A stretch of 64,000 nt of DNA from Oidiodendron maius Zn (lineage: Eukaryota; Ascomycota; Leotiomycetes; Myxotrichaceae). The notes below the pieces were generated by a model, which searched no databases, was not told where the DNA came from, and saw only the letters and a list, made by a program, of their open reading frames with translations. The stretch spans positions 310,001 through 374,000 of the forward strand of contig KN832878.1 of assembly GCA_000827325.1 (NCBI GenBank), read 5' to 3'. This document shows, piece by piece, positions 1 through 12,722 of the stretch (the first letter of the stretch is position 1; the number at the start of each line of letters is the position of its first letter). The position numbers and the translations under genes are program-made.

Positions 1-76
1 CGGATTTGTCCCTCTTTCAGGGGCTCACACCACCGCTCCCTCGACCCCGTCACTGAACAACGAACCCCAATTTCCC

Positions 77-1506
77 ATGGCAGAGGTGCCCAGACGTACC
101 GCCAGGCATACTCGAGCTCAATCGTACAACCCGCGAAGACCAAATCGCCTAAGTTTGTCTTTCCCAGTTGCTGCGAGCAATAGTGGAAGCGAAAGGCCTA
201 CACCGACATCCACAAATCCATCCCCATCCCGAACACCAGCACCAGATTCAGTTCCACCATCACCTAACGATAGTAATAGCTTCTTGGTTGCTATCGCAGG
301 TCAAGAGAGAAGAGTGCTAGAGCTGAAGGAGGAACTTCAGAAGGCAGAAGCCGAGCTTGCTACGCTGAAGCTTCAATGGGCGGCCCACGAGAGAGCGAAG
401 AAGAGAGCTGAGATCAGACATATACAACCGCTCCAGCCTCTACAATCGGTTGTGACGGAAGGCGGGAGGCGGGGTGAGGAGGTGAGCGGTCCAACTCGTC
501 AGAGCGCCGAGCTAGAGAGGAGGAAAGCTCTCCTCTCGAACATCCCTAGAGAACCTCGCAGGAAGGTCATTACTGGAGGGCATACACGCACACTCTCTCT
601 ACTCTCCCCAGATAGATCTAATTATACGCAGCCGTTCCCACCTGTGCAGGAGTCGGCGGCCGAGAGCAGAGAACCGCCTTGTAGCACGACGATGCCAGAC
701 ACGAGCAAGGGTATAACCAAGATCCGCTCAAGACATTCTTATCAAGGCGGCGTTACCGACAATGCAAAGCAAATCGCGGTAGACATGAAAGCGGGGCTGT
801 GGACATTTCTGGAAGATCTGAGACAAGCTACTGTTGGCGACGAGCCGATTACCGGCAAATCGAATCGAACAGGTGGAGACTCTCCACGGTCTGGTCCAAA
901 ACGAAAGGGCAGTCCAGGCAATCAGTTGAAGACGGAGGTAGATCAGACTACGCAGCTGCAGAAAGGAAACATTTCGCCGAGGACCTGGGATTCTCTAACA
1001 GGCTCTAGTTCAGTGCTTCTAGATGCCGGAGGCACATACTATTTGGACGCCTCGCGCCAAGGCTCCAAATCTGCTGCTGCTACAAAAGAGGACGTGGCAA
1101 AACTGTTTCCACCCGACGCCGATGAACTTGACGATTCCTGGGGAGAGTGGGACTCCCCCGCTCCCGTATCACCAAGATGGAGCGGGAGCACGGAGCTCTC
1201 GGGGCCATCCACACCTGCCACTACCAACACTGAAAACCGCTCCGTCAAGTGAGTTCCTATCCCACCCGTCAATATCCCTCCGCAGACATGACCTAATCGC
1301 CCTGCAGGATCCTCGATCATATCACAGATGATGCAGCCGTGCTGTCCAAGCGTGACGAGATCCAATGGCCCGCGCTGGAGAACCTCACGCCATCTAACCT
1401 CAAAAGGACCGTGTCTACCATCATGAAAGAGTGGGAGAAGAGCCTTACGCCGACCGAGGAACGACAAGATCCGATCTCGGGGTCTGGTTCGAGGAAAAAA
1501 GATTGA
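77..1506 (+). CDS. DUF4048 family protein (5' end possibly outside window)
   Basis: Exons 77-1248 and 1308-1506; the 59-nt intron has GTGAGT and CAG ends and a CTAAT branch. The joined protein is about 456 residues. The arrangement matches what I know of fungal DUF4048 proteins: a basic RLSLSFPV block near residues 24-31, a coiled-coil stretch QERRVLELKEELQKAEAEL near residue 75, then GHTRTLSLLSP and the GLWTFLEDLRQATVGDEP block near residue 240. The rest is Ser/Pro-rich and looks disordered. No biochemical function is known to me. The frame stays open to the left edge and a CTTTCAG acceptor-like site ends at base 20, so the real start may lie upstream of the window; ATG at 77 is the first in-frame start visible. 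Family call is firm, start is not. Confidence 0.8.
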
Positions 1507-2708
1507 TGGTTCTGGATAGCTATTGTCCCTTCTATCTCCTTCTACTTTTAATATCATGAGTACCGGACGACGGCAATTTATGCGATGGGCGAAAATTCTA
1601 AAGGCCATTCGATAGATGATAGGGGTGTTCACGACGGACGACGGATAATATGGTTGCATGAAATGAACGACAAAACGCTCAACCCCTTTATATACAATAT
1701 ATAGCCCTGGTGGTGTACGATACATATGGCACGTGCGGATTCAAGCGAGCCCTCTCAGGTCAGACGGGCATACGAGATAGAAGATATGTGGCTATATTTG
1801 AGATGCATTGGAGCCATGGAGATAATATGATATTTTAGATGTATATAGATCACATTATATGATAAATTTATTTGAATTTGGGATCAAGGGGTTATGCCTG
1901 AATTAACCTTCTGACGATGGTTATTGAAGGCGATGTCAGAGTAGTAACATACATCTGAATCGAGCAGCCACAAGGGAACTCCCCCCCTTCAAAAAAAAAG
2001 AAGAAGAGAAGGGTTCGTAGTATTTCTTAACACTTTAACACCACGAAGAACGCAAACAGAATGAGGATAGACTTCTCCTAAATCTTCTTCCGTCCCTACC
2101 ATATCATTCAACTATAAATACGCCCTTTCCAGAGACGCATGAATGGACGTCATTTAGTAATATTATTTCACGTCGCTTTTAAATGCGCGAAAGCAATAAA
2201 ACTGTCAGCATCAAACTCTCTGCCCCTCACAACATAACATGACACTTAACCTCTCCAGACGGAGCATATTAAATTAATTATCAGTAATTCATATTGAAAT
2301 GCAAGCCTAAGCTAGTTCAGTAATGTAGCTCCCAGCTACTTGGTATCAATCGTATGGCATGCATATCCACATATTCGTCAGGGGGAAAAAAATCACCTGC
2401 ACGCCTATACCTAAGCCAATGATCCCAACTTTCCATAATGTAAATGCACCAACGCAATGCAATTCCACGCAAAAAGCAAGCAAGCAGTTAATATACACTC
2501 GTCTCTAGTACCATCCCAGAGATAAATATTCATAATTCTGTCTTCTCTTTCCCCCCTTCCTTCATTCCGTTCAATTCGTAATTTACTATCTGGCATCCAA
2601 GGAATGGAATGTAGGGACATAGAATGGTGCTTCAGATGCATCTGCTTTGGATAGATCTACCGACTGTTGAAGTAGTGAAGCTGCCGAAGCTTGACTGGGA
2701 ATGATTCT
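1507..2708. other. Intergenic, convergent 3' ends
   Basis: AT-rich spacer between the 3' end of the DUF4048 gene and the 3' end of the Ulp2 gene, so it should hold two terminators/polyadenylation regions. It contains a C run followed by an A run near 1981-2000. I see no gene in it. Confidence 0.6.
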
Positions 2709-5700
2709 TTAATCGTGGGATCGGTCTTGGCGTGGTTGCTTAAACTTCTTGGCTTTACCAATGATCATCGCATCGGCCGCGTCTACTTGATAGTTGCCAA
2801 TTGGAGAACCGGTGTGTCTCATGGTGGCGGCGCTGAGAGGGCTGAATGGCGATGTTTTGGATGCATGCTGCTCAGGCGTGGTTGATGAGGAAACTGACGA
2901 GAAGCTTGGATCGGAGAGGAGGCGAGGACTTGGAGATCTAGCGGGGCTTCTCGTGGCGCGTGTATCATCTGGGCCATTAAGAAGCATTTCATCGCCTTCG
3001 GAGTGATCGTCTTCAACTTCCTCGTCATTAGATAGAGTGTCGTGAGCTTCAACAATCCCAGAAGAGTCATCCTCAGATCTGCCACTTCCAGAGACCTCAA
3101 CATCATGTCCATCGCTCGCTAGCACCCCGTTTCCCGGCTCGTAGATGGTACGAGTACGGCTCTGAGGACGAGGATCCGGGTCATTATCGCCTGCAGACTC
3201 CATGTCATGCTGAATTGTGCTTGGTGATCCAAAACCGTCATTTTCATCCTCATACTTCTCGTTACGACCAGCTGGGAATGGTGTGGGTCGACGCTCTCGA
3301 GTTGGCTTGTGGATAACTGAAATCTGTTCATCCTCTTCGACGCTCGTCTCTCCAGCGCCTGGGCTACCCAAGCGGCTGATATTTTCGGAAGAAACCTCTG
3401 TCGGAGTTGTAACAGACTGCTCTGGGATAGGTTGCTTGGGAGCCTGCTCCGAGGAGACGGAAGGACTAGTAGTCCCCCCAGGAGATAGAGACTGGGATGA
3501 TGATGGCTGCTTAGCCTTGGTGATTTCAGAAGTGATGCCGTCATCTTTCTCAACTTGCTTATTCTCGTCAGCTTTAGCTAACTGCTGAGCTTGCAGATTG
3601 AAGAGGATGTCTCGAATCTTGTTCCGAGTCCCAGGAGCCGTGGGCCAGAGATCGGATTGTATGTCAACGACATTTTGCATGATGCTGTGAATAAACTCGT
3701 CTGGTTGCTGCAGGAACCTCTCGACATAGTTGAGTAGGAAGAGACCACAGTCAGAGTAGTTATCTTGCTGGGGGATATTGGTTGCTGTCATTCCGATAGC
3801 ACCAGGAGTGGGAATCTCAATTCCATGCTTTGCCTTTATCTCTGCTATCAAATACTCCTTGAGATTGGTGCATGTTGGCGAGTGCTTGACACCGAGAGAG
3901 TCAAGAGTAATAATTCTGGGCTCGTCGGTCTTGTACTTTCGTGGTGGGGGTCCATGAGACTTTCTCTTACCCTTTTTGGTCGGGGTTGACTTCTGCAGTG
4001 AATCTTGGGCAACATCAGCAGTCACACTGGTCGGTTCTGGGGTAGTGGCCCTGTCGGCTTTCCCAATGGCATCTTGCTGCGACTGGGAAGTTTCTTGGGC
4101 CTCAGGATTTTGGTCCAGGAGTTTGGGAGCATTGCAAATAATGGCCACATACCAGTGGGTGTGCTCATTAACTGGGACTACAATGTAGTCATACGAGAGC
4201 AGGTCGATCTTGGAGGTCCATCGCTGAACAGCTTCATAATTGAAACCTTTTTTCCCATTCTTGTTGGTGGTAAGTCGCTCGTAGAAGAACGTGTTCATGA
4301 TGTGGATGCGTTTTGCTTTCTCCGGATTGGATTTGAGAATGTGTTGCTCCATCCAGCGAATATAGAATTCGATCAGATTATCATTCAAAAACTGACCTTC
4401 GTCAAGTCTTTCGATTTCTTCCGAGTCGATGGTGGCCTTGTCTCTGCCTTTTGGAGGATAGACAATGGGCTCCTTCCAGATTTGCTTCCACTCCGGGTTC
4501 GCAACTGTCCATTCGACTTCCCCTACTGAACCTCGCCGAGATGGAGGAATCTCGTCTTTCAGTCTTGCGGAAGAGCGAATTGCTTGTTGTTTATTCTTGG
4601 ACGCTGAAGCTTTGTCATAAAATTCATCCACAGTGAGGTCGAAAATGGTCTGATCATTAGACTCGGCTTTGTTGGGCGGCAGAAATGTCTTCTTTGATCG
4701 AGTTTGTTGGACGCCAGATTCTACGTCCTTGCCTAATTGGTCAATGATTCTAGGGCCGCGAGTCACGGCCTCCTCCATGGTATTGGATCTAAGATGGGAC
4801 TTTTGCACAGCGGGTGAGATGCTGGCTGGCCCATCCTTGGCAGGGGGACGACTCTTCAAATCCGAGAGGGCAGTTTGGCGGTATCTAGCAAAAACTCTTT
4901 CTAGATATTCTCTATAGGAATTTTAGCACAGCCATCGAAAAGTCAGCAACTAAGATAATTAGAAGACGAACCTATCTCTGGTTAAGGCTTTAATAGTAGC
5001 ATTTAGAGCAAGTTCCTTGGCCAACTTTACGCTGTGGTCGGAGTTTGTTAGGGTAAAGAGGATATTGGCAGCACCACCAAAGGAATTATCTAAAGATTTA
5101 CGGATGATTAACTTTGAGCTCTCCTCGCAATAGATAATCAACGATATAGAGTTCGTCGTCATGTTGAAGTGAGGTGGTACATTTTGGCCCTCGATGGCCA
5201 AAGAACCACCAATGCGGTTATAGACAAAGAACCATTCTTTCTTGGGATCGTCCAGGAGCCAGGGGTGCTTTGGAGAGTAAACTTGTAAGACTTGATATCT
5301 ATCTTGTCTTGACGTTTTCGTCTCCGGAGCTGCTTTCTTGGAAGTCGGAAATGCAGCAGGTTGTATATTCCCCTTCTCAAGCATGTCGATCTCCTCATCA
5401 GAGGAGCCATGGATAGTTTCGGCTTGGAGGGCTTCTCTCATGGATGGGGTAGATTGTGGCTCTGATCGCTTTCGTTTATTAGATAAGTTCGAACGAGGCT
5501 TCGTGTAATGGTCGACAGAGAGATCATCCATGCTATCCTCAGAGTCTATAAGTTGAGCTTCTGCGCAGTCTTGAGCACTGTTACCCTTTGGGCGAGGCGG
5601 AGAGAGAAATTTCGAGCCTGGAAGACCCTTGATGATAACTTCGGGGACAGACGCAGACAAGCCTTCTCCAATAGTCATATCGGCATCGGCAATGGGGTCC

Positions 5701-8059
5701 TTGGGGTCATCCCCGCGGAGAATTCGACGCGGCTGTGGTGGAATAGCAGAAGACTTTGAAGCCTCGGGTTTGGTATAGCGGCCCTGAGGCTTCTTGAACC
5801 GGTCAACCTCGTCGTTCTTAGCCATCTGACCATCAGATATACTTTCTTGCAGCATATTTCGACCGCGGTTGATTCTCTGTGGGCTTATAGCTCTGGAGAC
5901 ATCCCGTGGAGAATTGTGAAGATCCCGGTCACGGCCGGGCCTAGCGATAGTTGCACTATCGTGTGTGCTGCGAGTTGAATGGAAATTATCGTCGATCGCA
6001 TCTCTGGAACGGGCCATATCAACCCATCCACTCTCAAGTCTCTGCTTCTTGTGGGGATTATGGTTTGGTCGTGGGTGGCTGTCGCCATGGAGGTTGAAGA
6101 CCTTTGGCTTAAGGAATTTCGACTCGAGGGGAGCTGGATCCTGAGAATCGTTCGAGACAAGTCGATTGATGGGGCGGAAGCTGCCGCGGCCAGCAGGTCT
6201 ACCTCTCTGGATGATGTTAGCAGGATTATGGTTGTGCTAGATGATAAGCATACCATGGGCTCTTCTTGTTGCGGGTTTGGCTTTTCCAGTCGAGGATCGA
6301 GGGGGCTGAGAGACAGCCGTCAGTAAATCAGTAAATATATGCGGCGAGGCAAAATAACGCACCCGTAGTCAGGAAGGCTGTTATTTGTGGCGGAATGGTA
6401 CCTCTTTGCAGCATACCTGACACGCGTGTTAACAAACGACATGACAATAAGGTGGGCGCTAAACGCACCATTGGGATCCGCCCCTGGAGGCTTTCTTCGG
6501 TTCATTAGAGGTCTTCACCACAGGCTTGGGAGATTCAAAGCCACTGAGTTCTAGCCTGAGGGGTTGCCAGTTAGTATAAAATATCCCTTACACGTGTGCA
6601 GGAAAGAGAAGCAAAGCATACTCTTTACTGGACGCGGCCTTGGAAGTGCCGTTGCCACGCTTCCGCTCTTTCTCGTCTCCAGTCTTAAGTCTCTTTGAAG
6701 ACACAACCTCGCCTTCGTTATCCTGCGCAACAAAAATGTTAGCAACGCCGGGGCCACCAATCGCGTGCCAACCATACAGCCTTGAGTGGCTTTGGAGGGG
6801 AATATTTATACGCCGAAGGCACAAACGGGGACTTACGAGGGAGTCGGCAGAATCGTCAATCTCAAGCGATCGCTTCTCGGTGGGAGAAGAGCCTAACAGC
6901 GTGTCGAGGGAGCTAGCGTACTTATTGAAGCGGCGGCGCTTGGCTCCAGGACTCTTGCCGGACATTTCAGTGCCTTCATGCTCTACCACGGACGGCGCAT
7001 CGTGGGCAGGCGGGGGTGAAGGGGAGCGGCGGCGTTTCTTGGTGCCGGTGCTGGAGCTCGTGGCATCAGAGCTGCTGGACGGATGCGCGGGAGTGGCCGG
7101 GTTAGGGTGGGATACAAACGAGGCGTTGTAGGGAAGTGGGAGTTGAGGCTCGAGATCTGGGATTAAACGTCAGTCGCGCTCGCTTGTGATTGGTCCCTGC
7201 GACGACAGGGGAAGGAGCCGCCAGAACTTTCTTGTTAAAATTTACCTTCATCATTGTCATTATCATTAGAGAAATAATTTGCATATGGATTTTTCTCGTC
7301 TTTGATGTTTTCGGTCTCGTTTGCCTTTGTATCGTCAACCTGCTCATTGACCGGACTCTTGGGAATGGAAGCGATTGAGATCGGATTCTCATTGACCTTG
7401 GTTGTACCAAGAGTGTTTGTATTGGCAGGCTGCTCGTTCTTAATAAATTTCCTCTCATCAGAAGTTGCAGGATCAACGACTCCATGGATAACTTTCTTAG
7501 CCGGAATGTTTTCTCCAGAGATACCCTTAGAAGTAATCTCGTGAGGACTACTCTCTCCTTTAGTAGTCTTCTTGGCAAGCATCTTGGAACCACCCTCTCC
7601 AAGAATTGCCTTGCCAGGAGTGGCCTGTGACTCGATGGAGCCGGGCTCAAAAATTTTGTCTCCTGACGGTTTCATCTCAGACGAAAGCACTTCGGTGTCA
7701 GACTTCGCAGAATTGTCATTTTCTGAGACTGTCTCCTCAAGACTGGTTGCTTCGACGGGTACAATATTCCCACAAAGGGATGTTTTAGAACAGCTGAGTT
7801 TCTCCTCTTTCTTGATCTCACTTGACTCATTCTTACCAACTTTCTTCGTATTTTTAACAAAGAAGTACTTCATGTGCATCATGTTGTCTGACAGCTTAAA
7901 CTTGGTTCTCGGGAATCCAGCGAGGGGGTTGTCATGGAAGTGGTGGAAGAATGCAATATAGCCGACCTTCTCCTCAAGCTTCTCCCACACATCATGGTCT
8001 GTGACAGTGTCACCGAGGAAGTCCATCTTCTCGTTCATTTTACAACGACGGGTAGCCAT
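2709..8059 (-). CDS. Ulp2-type SUMO (Smt3) protease
   Basis: Eight exons on the minus strand: 8059-7246, 7156-6837, 6722-6622, 6555-6469, 6416-6363, 6305-6254, 6206-4972, 4911-2709; introns 47-114 nt. Total 4866 nt, 1621 residues, frame kept throughout. The C48/Ulp1 cysteine-protease domain lies at about residues 1030-1290: LDEGQFLNDNLIEFYIRWM entry motif, catalytic His in HTHWY (about 1140), Asp in ITLDSLG (about 1225), Gln and Cys in PQQDNYSDCG (about 1270 and 1276). A conserved block at about 785-887, before the seventh intron, contains LQVYSPKHPWL and matches the region upstream of the protease in fungal Ulp2 homologues. Long acidic, Ser-rich tails on both sides fit Ulp2, which trims poly-SUMO chains in the nucleus. 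The first exon carries a separate unrecognised block (FFHHFHDNPLAGF). It joins exon 2 in frame, but a separate small gene ending at 7235 cannot be excluded; then Ulp2 would start near 6960. Confidence 0.82.
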
Positions 8060-9170
8060 ATTGATAGTGGATCCGAGTGATGAGACGAGAGGTATGTCTT
8101 ATTTTGTGAAAGAAAAAAAAAGTCGAAATACCCTCCTAATGCAGAGGATTCAAAGACACAAGCAGAATTTTTTTCGCAGGTTTTCAAAAAAAAAAATTTG
8201 GAATGAGTTCGGGAGATTTTTGAAGTCGAATATCAGCGATACTGAGCTGAATTGGTACGTGAATTTCCTTCCCTGTGAAGGAAACCACGAGATGTGGTGG
8301 ATTGAAAAGAGGCCTGAAGGCGAAGTGCGCGGCCCACAGAAGAAGAAGTGTGTTTCTGAAGAGTAGTACCGATTAAGGTCTCGAAGAAGCAGAATAAATC
8401 TGTTTGGAATAGAAAATTGGGGTTTGGGGCAAAGTTTTATTATGAGAGTGGTGTCGGGTCGTAAGTGGAGTTGTCGTAAACGGTAGAGAAGGAGAAGAAG
8501 GGAGCACTTGGAAGAGCTGGGAGCTACGATAATGATATGCCCTCCTTGAGACTAGATGTGGGGCACAACAGCCTATTGTGGTTGCGGACAGCTATTTAGA
8601 CTATATAATTGTCGGTGAAGTAAATGGCGGGTGGTGGTTCTCATTGTTCTTTGAGATCCGCTTCGATGATATTGAATCTCTCGATTTTTCACCATGCATC
8701 TGAAAATCGAATCGATTTGAATTTAAGAGGCAAACTGTAATCAGGGAAATATGGCGGTATACTTTGATAATGATGTTGGAACGTAGCTCAACAGTCACTC
8801 ATATAGCTCTCATATATGAATCTGTGAAGTTTTAACATAGACAGATATTTTGATAGTGAGCGTTGATCAAGCAGTTGAACAGCGATCCAACAGAACTCAA
8901 CCATGTACGCAATGTTTAGGCAATCACAGCCATGAAGCACACACCAGACTCTCTCACCCCGTAACAGCATAAATTTCACTCTCGTGTTTCGACTCTTGGT
9001 CTTTAGCTGCGGGTTGAAGAGATTGTTCAAATAGACATGCATTGCAACTCTTGATACAGCTGTATATGTACGAAAATTTCGCAATACAGGGCTTTCCATT
9101 AGCAATCACACTCGCCATCTATCCTCCCGCAATAGCTGCCTCCTGTCTACAATTCCAGAGATCTTCCCAT
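8060..9170. other. Intergenic: Ulp2 promoter and COX6 3' region
   Basis: About 1.1 kb holding the upstream region of the Ulp2 gene (poly-A runs near 8110 and 8190 on this strand) and the 3' region of the cytochrome oxidase gene. No coding stretch that I can support. Confidence 0.55.
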
Positions 9171-9953
9171 CTATTTGCTCTCCTCAGGGTACAGATCCTC
9201 CTTCAAGCTCACGCCTAGCTCTTCTCTAAGCGGCTTCAGCTCTTCCAGGTATTGCTCATACTGGCCACGGTTCTCAACCTTTGCCTTGATACCTGTAAGG
9301 AGATATGATTAGCGTGGTGGCTCGGCGGAAGGGCTAATACGACTTCTCGACGTACCCTCGAAGATCCGCACAGCCGTGGGGAAATCGTTGACTCTTCTCG
9401 CGGCCTTTAATGCAGCGGTGATGACGGATGGGGATGGGACGAGATCGTATGCGAAGGCATTATTGAGGTTTCTCTGTGAAGGTAGAAACATCCTCATTAG
9501 CCTTGGCACGCGTTATGGCACCACAACCAGACTGTAATCCATACCTGCAGCTCAAAGACATCTTGCACTTGATCGAACTCCTTCTCGTACCTGTTTTTAT
9601 AGATAATCGTTAGCAATTGAGGATGCCACACAACACATGTTCGTCTGTGTGCGGGCGGATTGGTCCCATCCAGCTTCGCGACCATTGCCAGCGCCCATTG
9701 AGGCCCAAACTCACCTGGCAGTGAACTCCTCAAAGCTCTCCTCGTGGTGGCTGCCGCCCTCCTCATCGCTCTTGGCAGATAGCTGGCGGGCGGAGGAGCT
9801 GAATGAGCTGGCGGAGCCGGAGGAGACGATCACGGCTGGGACGGCGAAGAGAGCGCTGGAGCTACGGGGCTTGAGGCAGCGGAGGCCATTGGCGCGGAAA
9901 AAGGTCGAGGGATTGGCGCGCGTGGCGACGCGCAGCAGCGAGGTTGATGACAT
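9171..9953 (-). CDS. COX6: Cytochrome c oxidase subunit VI (Cox6/COX5A family), mitochondrial
   Basis: Four exons: 9953-9715, 9590-9545, 9473-9356, 9292-9171; 525 nt, 174 residues. Residues 1 to about 60 are Arg/Ser/Ala-rich without acidic residues, as expected for a mitochondrial presequence. The mature part has YEKEFDQVQDVFELQRNLN, then SVITAALKAARRVNDFPTAV, then YEQYLEELKPLREELGV, the helical-repeat core of the Cox6/COX5A family. The product is a nuclear-encoded structural subunit of respiratory complex IV at the inner membrane. I chose ATG 9953 (MSSTSLLRV); an in-frame ATG at 10010 would add 19 residues and make a poorer presequence. Length fits the family. Confidence 0.92.
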
Positions 9954-10834
9954 GAGGAGAGGCGGTGTTGGGAGGGTTGTTTGGAGAGGATGTTTGATGG
10001 TGGTGCTCACGATATTTTCCAGGAGTCGTTTGGAGAGGATTCCGGTATGGATTTGGAGTGAGGATTTGCAACGACGTGATTGGCTGGGTTGGCAAGCAAG
10101 TCATGGACGCTGGTGCCTGAGCAATGAGGCTGCATAGCCGAGGTTCATCACGCGGCAACATTGCAGTAGCTGGTTTGTATCACGGATCTGTTACAATGCC
10201 CTCTGGCATCCCAAATCATCTTATGATAGATTAATAGATTAGAAAATCTTTGTACGAGGTTGATCATGCATCATGGTCACGACGATGCACTTGTACCTAT
10301 GTTCTCAATTGAAGTTCGACGTCAACGACGTGAGCGGGCAATGACTGCCGGACTATGTATGCGGAGCATTCTTACCATTATTCAAGCATCTTCCTATCTT
10401 GGGAATGGCAGAGCTCATACTAATGCAATTTATGCTTCAATTGGCTTCACAGTCGGTTCACGTCGGAATAAAATTTTGTGGCACGCTACGGTATCCATAT
10501 GGATCTGCTCTCCGATGTGCCTCAATATCATTTCGATTCAACACCAACGCAAATATATTATAACATATATTGACATTACCAGTTATGACACAGTTCTGGC
10601 TAGGACGATTGGCCTAAATTGAGCTCATAGTGCGGTTGAGGGAAGTTCTTGAGCCAATTTACTCTCCTCCGAAGTGTAAGGCGATCAGAGTTACCGAAGA
10701 TATATAATGGTAGTTGAGGGAGAGTACGACGCTATTAGAAGTTAATTTGAAATTTGTTTTACTGTCACATTAGTCCATATATCCTCGTTGACTTCCTACC
10801 TATCTTACCTAGGTATGGATAGAGCATGTAACTC

Positions 10835-10842
10835 TCACGTGA
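10835..10842. promoter_or_regulatory. TCACGTGA palindrome (E-box-like)
   Basis: Perfect 8-nt palindrome with CACGTG core about 560 nt before the elongase start. Such sites are bound by bHLH factors of the Cbf1/USF type in fungi. Role at this gene is inference. Confidence 0.35.
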
Positions 10843-11089
10843 CTGAAAGCACATGCTCATTCCCGCATTCGCTACTATTTTCACTGGCCCACCGCGCAAT
10901 TTCGGCAGCTCCGGCACGGAATATGTATCTCGATCATATTCATTGGCTCTTCCTGCCTGCTAATTTGTACAATTACGCCCAATTGTTGCCGTATTGGCAT
11001 CGTAGTACAGGTAATTCCTGGCCAAGCCCCTTTTCCCAGTTGTGAGGCGTCTTACATAAGCCAAATTTGCTCCTAAGGCCACATCCCGC

Positions 11090-11290
11090 TTTCCTCTTTC
11101 GCTCGTGTGCGCAGGGAATTTCTCTCACTCTCTCCTATCATCACTACCGTCTTCAGTTCTTCTCCTTCTCCCCAATTTCCCAACTACATATCACCACTTC
11201 TTCTCGTCACTCCTTCGAGTCTCTTCTTTCTCGATCCCTTCTTCTTTGTAATCTCTTTGCTGCGGCTCTACCATTTCGCCTCTGATAGAC
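11090..11290 (+). promoter_or_regulatory. CT-rich tract upstream of elongase
   Basis: Pyrimidine-rich stretch (CTTTCTCTC, CTTCTCCTTCTCC and similar) ending about 110 nt before the ATG. Long CT tracts just before the transcription start or within the leader are common in strongly expressed filamentous-fungal genes. Confidence 0.5.
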
Positions 11291-11401
11291 AGTCGCGTTG
11301 TCCCACTTGCAGCCGGCAGAATATCTACCTCTTAATAACTTGTCACTTTACAACCTTTTTAATATCACCCTCTGCGACGACCTATCGCGCCCTCCTCCAC
11401 G

Positions 11402-12722
11402 ATGTCGTCTAGCCCGGCCGATCTGCTCAAGCAGATCCCCCTGCCTAGCATCGAGCGCCCGTTCGGCATCGAGTTGTGGCCACTCTTCGACTGGGCCTTC
11501 ACGGCCGTCAAGGGCTACCACCCACAGGACTTTGACTTCCAGCCGCATCACACACCCATGTCGACGATGAAGGAGTCCGCGCTCGCCATCCTGACGTACT
11601 ACATCGTGATTTTCAGTGGTAGGGAGCTGATGCGCAACCGCCCGGCGATGAAGCTAAACGGACTGTTCATGATCCACAACTTCTACCTGACAAGCATCAG
11701 CGGCATCCTGCTCTTGCTCTTCCTGGAACAATTGATTCCAACGGTATACCATCATGGAGTCTTCTATGCCATTTGCGACGTGAAGGGTGGCTGGACTCCT
11801 CCTCTAGTGATCCTGTATTACGTATGTGCGCTGTGGGAAGGAGACCGTGTTCGGATGCTGACTGTGAGTAGCTGAACTACCTGACGAAATACCTTGAGCT
11901 GCTGGACACCGTCTTCCTGGTCCTAAAGAAGAAACCATTGAGTATGACTTGATTTTGCGTCCATAATGCGCGTATCATGCTGACTCCGAGTGCAGCCTTC
12001 CTCCACTGCTACCATCATGGTGCAACAGCGCTCCTCTGCTACACACAGCTCATTGGCCTAACGTCGGTCTCATGGGTGCCCATCACGCTGAATCTGACGG
12101 TGCACGTTGTTATGTACTGGTACTACTTCCAGAGCGCGCGCGGCATTCGCATCTGGTGGAAGGAGTGGATTACTCGTCTCCAGATAATTCAGTTTGTGAT
12201 TGACCTCGGTACGACCCCCTCGCGATTGGCACCGCTTTGGGCGAATCCCCTTTTTCGCGAAATCCCTTTCGCGGGATCCCCCTCTTCGCGCACCCCGATC
12301 CTATATGAACCCTTATTGACAAAATCTTCACAGGATTCGTGTACTTCGCCTCGTACACATACTTTACCTCGTCCTACTTCACCTGGATGCCGAACATGGG
12401 CAAGTGCGCCGGCGAAGAGTTTGCGGCGTTCGCGGGCATTGGCATCTTGAGTTCTTACCTCCTGCTTTTCATCTCCTTCTACTTTGCCACGTACAAGAAA
12501 GACGGCAAGCGCCCGACTGGCCGCAAGGCTGCCCGCTCGCTCTCACAGGCGGAGATCCCGGATGTCGCGACCCTGACCGGCGCAAAGAAGTCTCAGAATG
12601 GACATGCAAATGGACACGCGAATGGTCAAGCAAACGGACATACTAATGGGCACGCCACGAACGGCCATGCAACCTCGACCGCCACACCCGGGCGCCCCGT
12701 GACGCGGTCGCGCAAGGCATAG
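11402..12722 (+). CDS. ELO-family very-long-chain fatty acid elongase
   Basis: Exons 11402-11821, 11872-11941, 11996-12208, 12334-12722; 1092 nt, 363 residues. The product is the condensing enzyme (3-keto acyl-CoA synthase) of the ER elongation complex, adding two carbons from malonyl-CoA to fatty acyl-CoA for sphingolipid and phospholipid chains. Diagnostic signs: several hydrophobic membrane segments, the [15 protein letters not shown] motif, the histidine box HCYHHG at residues 167-172, MYWYYFQ, and [11 protein letters not shown]. It resembles yeast Elo2/Elo3 more than Elo1, but I do not assign a paralogue. After the last membrane segment there is a basic tail and an Asn-Gly-His-Ala-rich run ([20 protein letters not shown]) from about residue 320. 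Splice phases fit; the third intron (125 nt) has a CGCG-rich repeat. Confidence 0.93.

Larger units (their letters stand above)
9954..11401. other. Divergent intergenic region COX6/ELO
   Basis: About 1.45 kb between the starts of COX6 (-) and the elongase (+), so both promoters are here. It holds a TCACGTGA site and a long CT-rich leader, listed separately. No further gene supported. Confidence 0.6.

Noticed and set aside
1039-1725. 228-residue minus-strand frame opposite the DUF4048 gene
   Set aside because: It is a shadow of the real plus-strand exons and their 3' end.
10260-10622. 120-residue plus-strand frame upstream of the elongase
   Set aside because: No domain or codon bias; lies in a promoter region.
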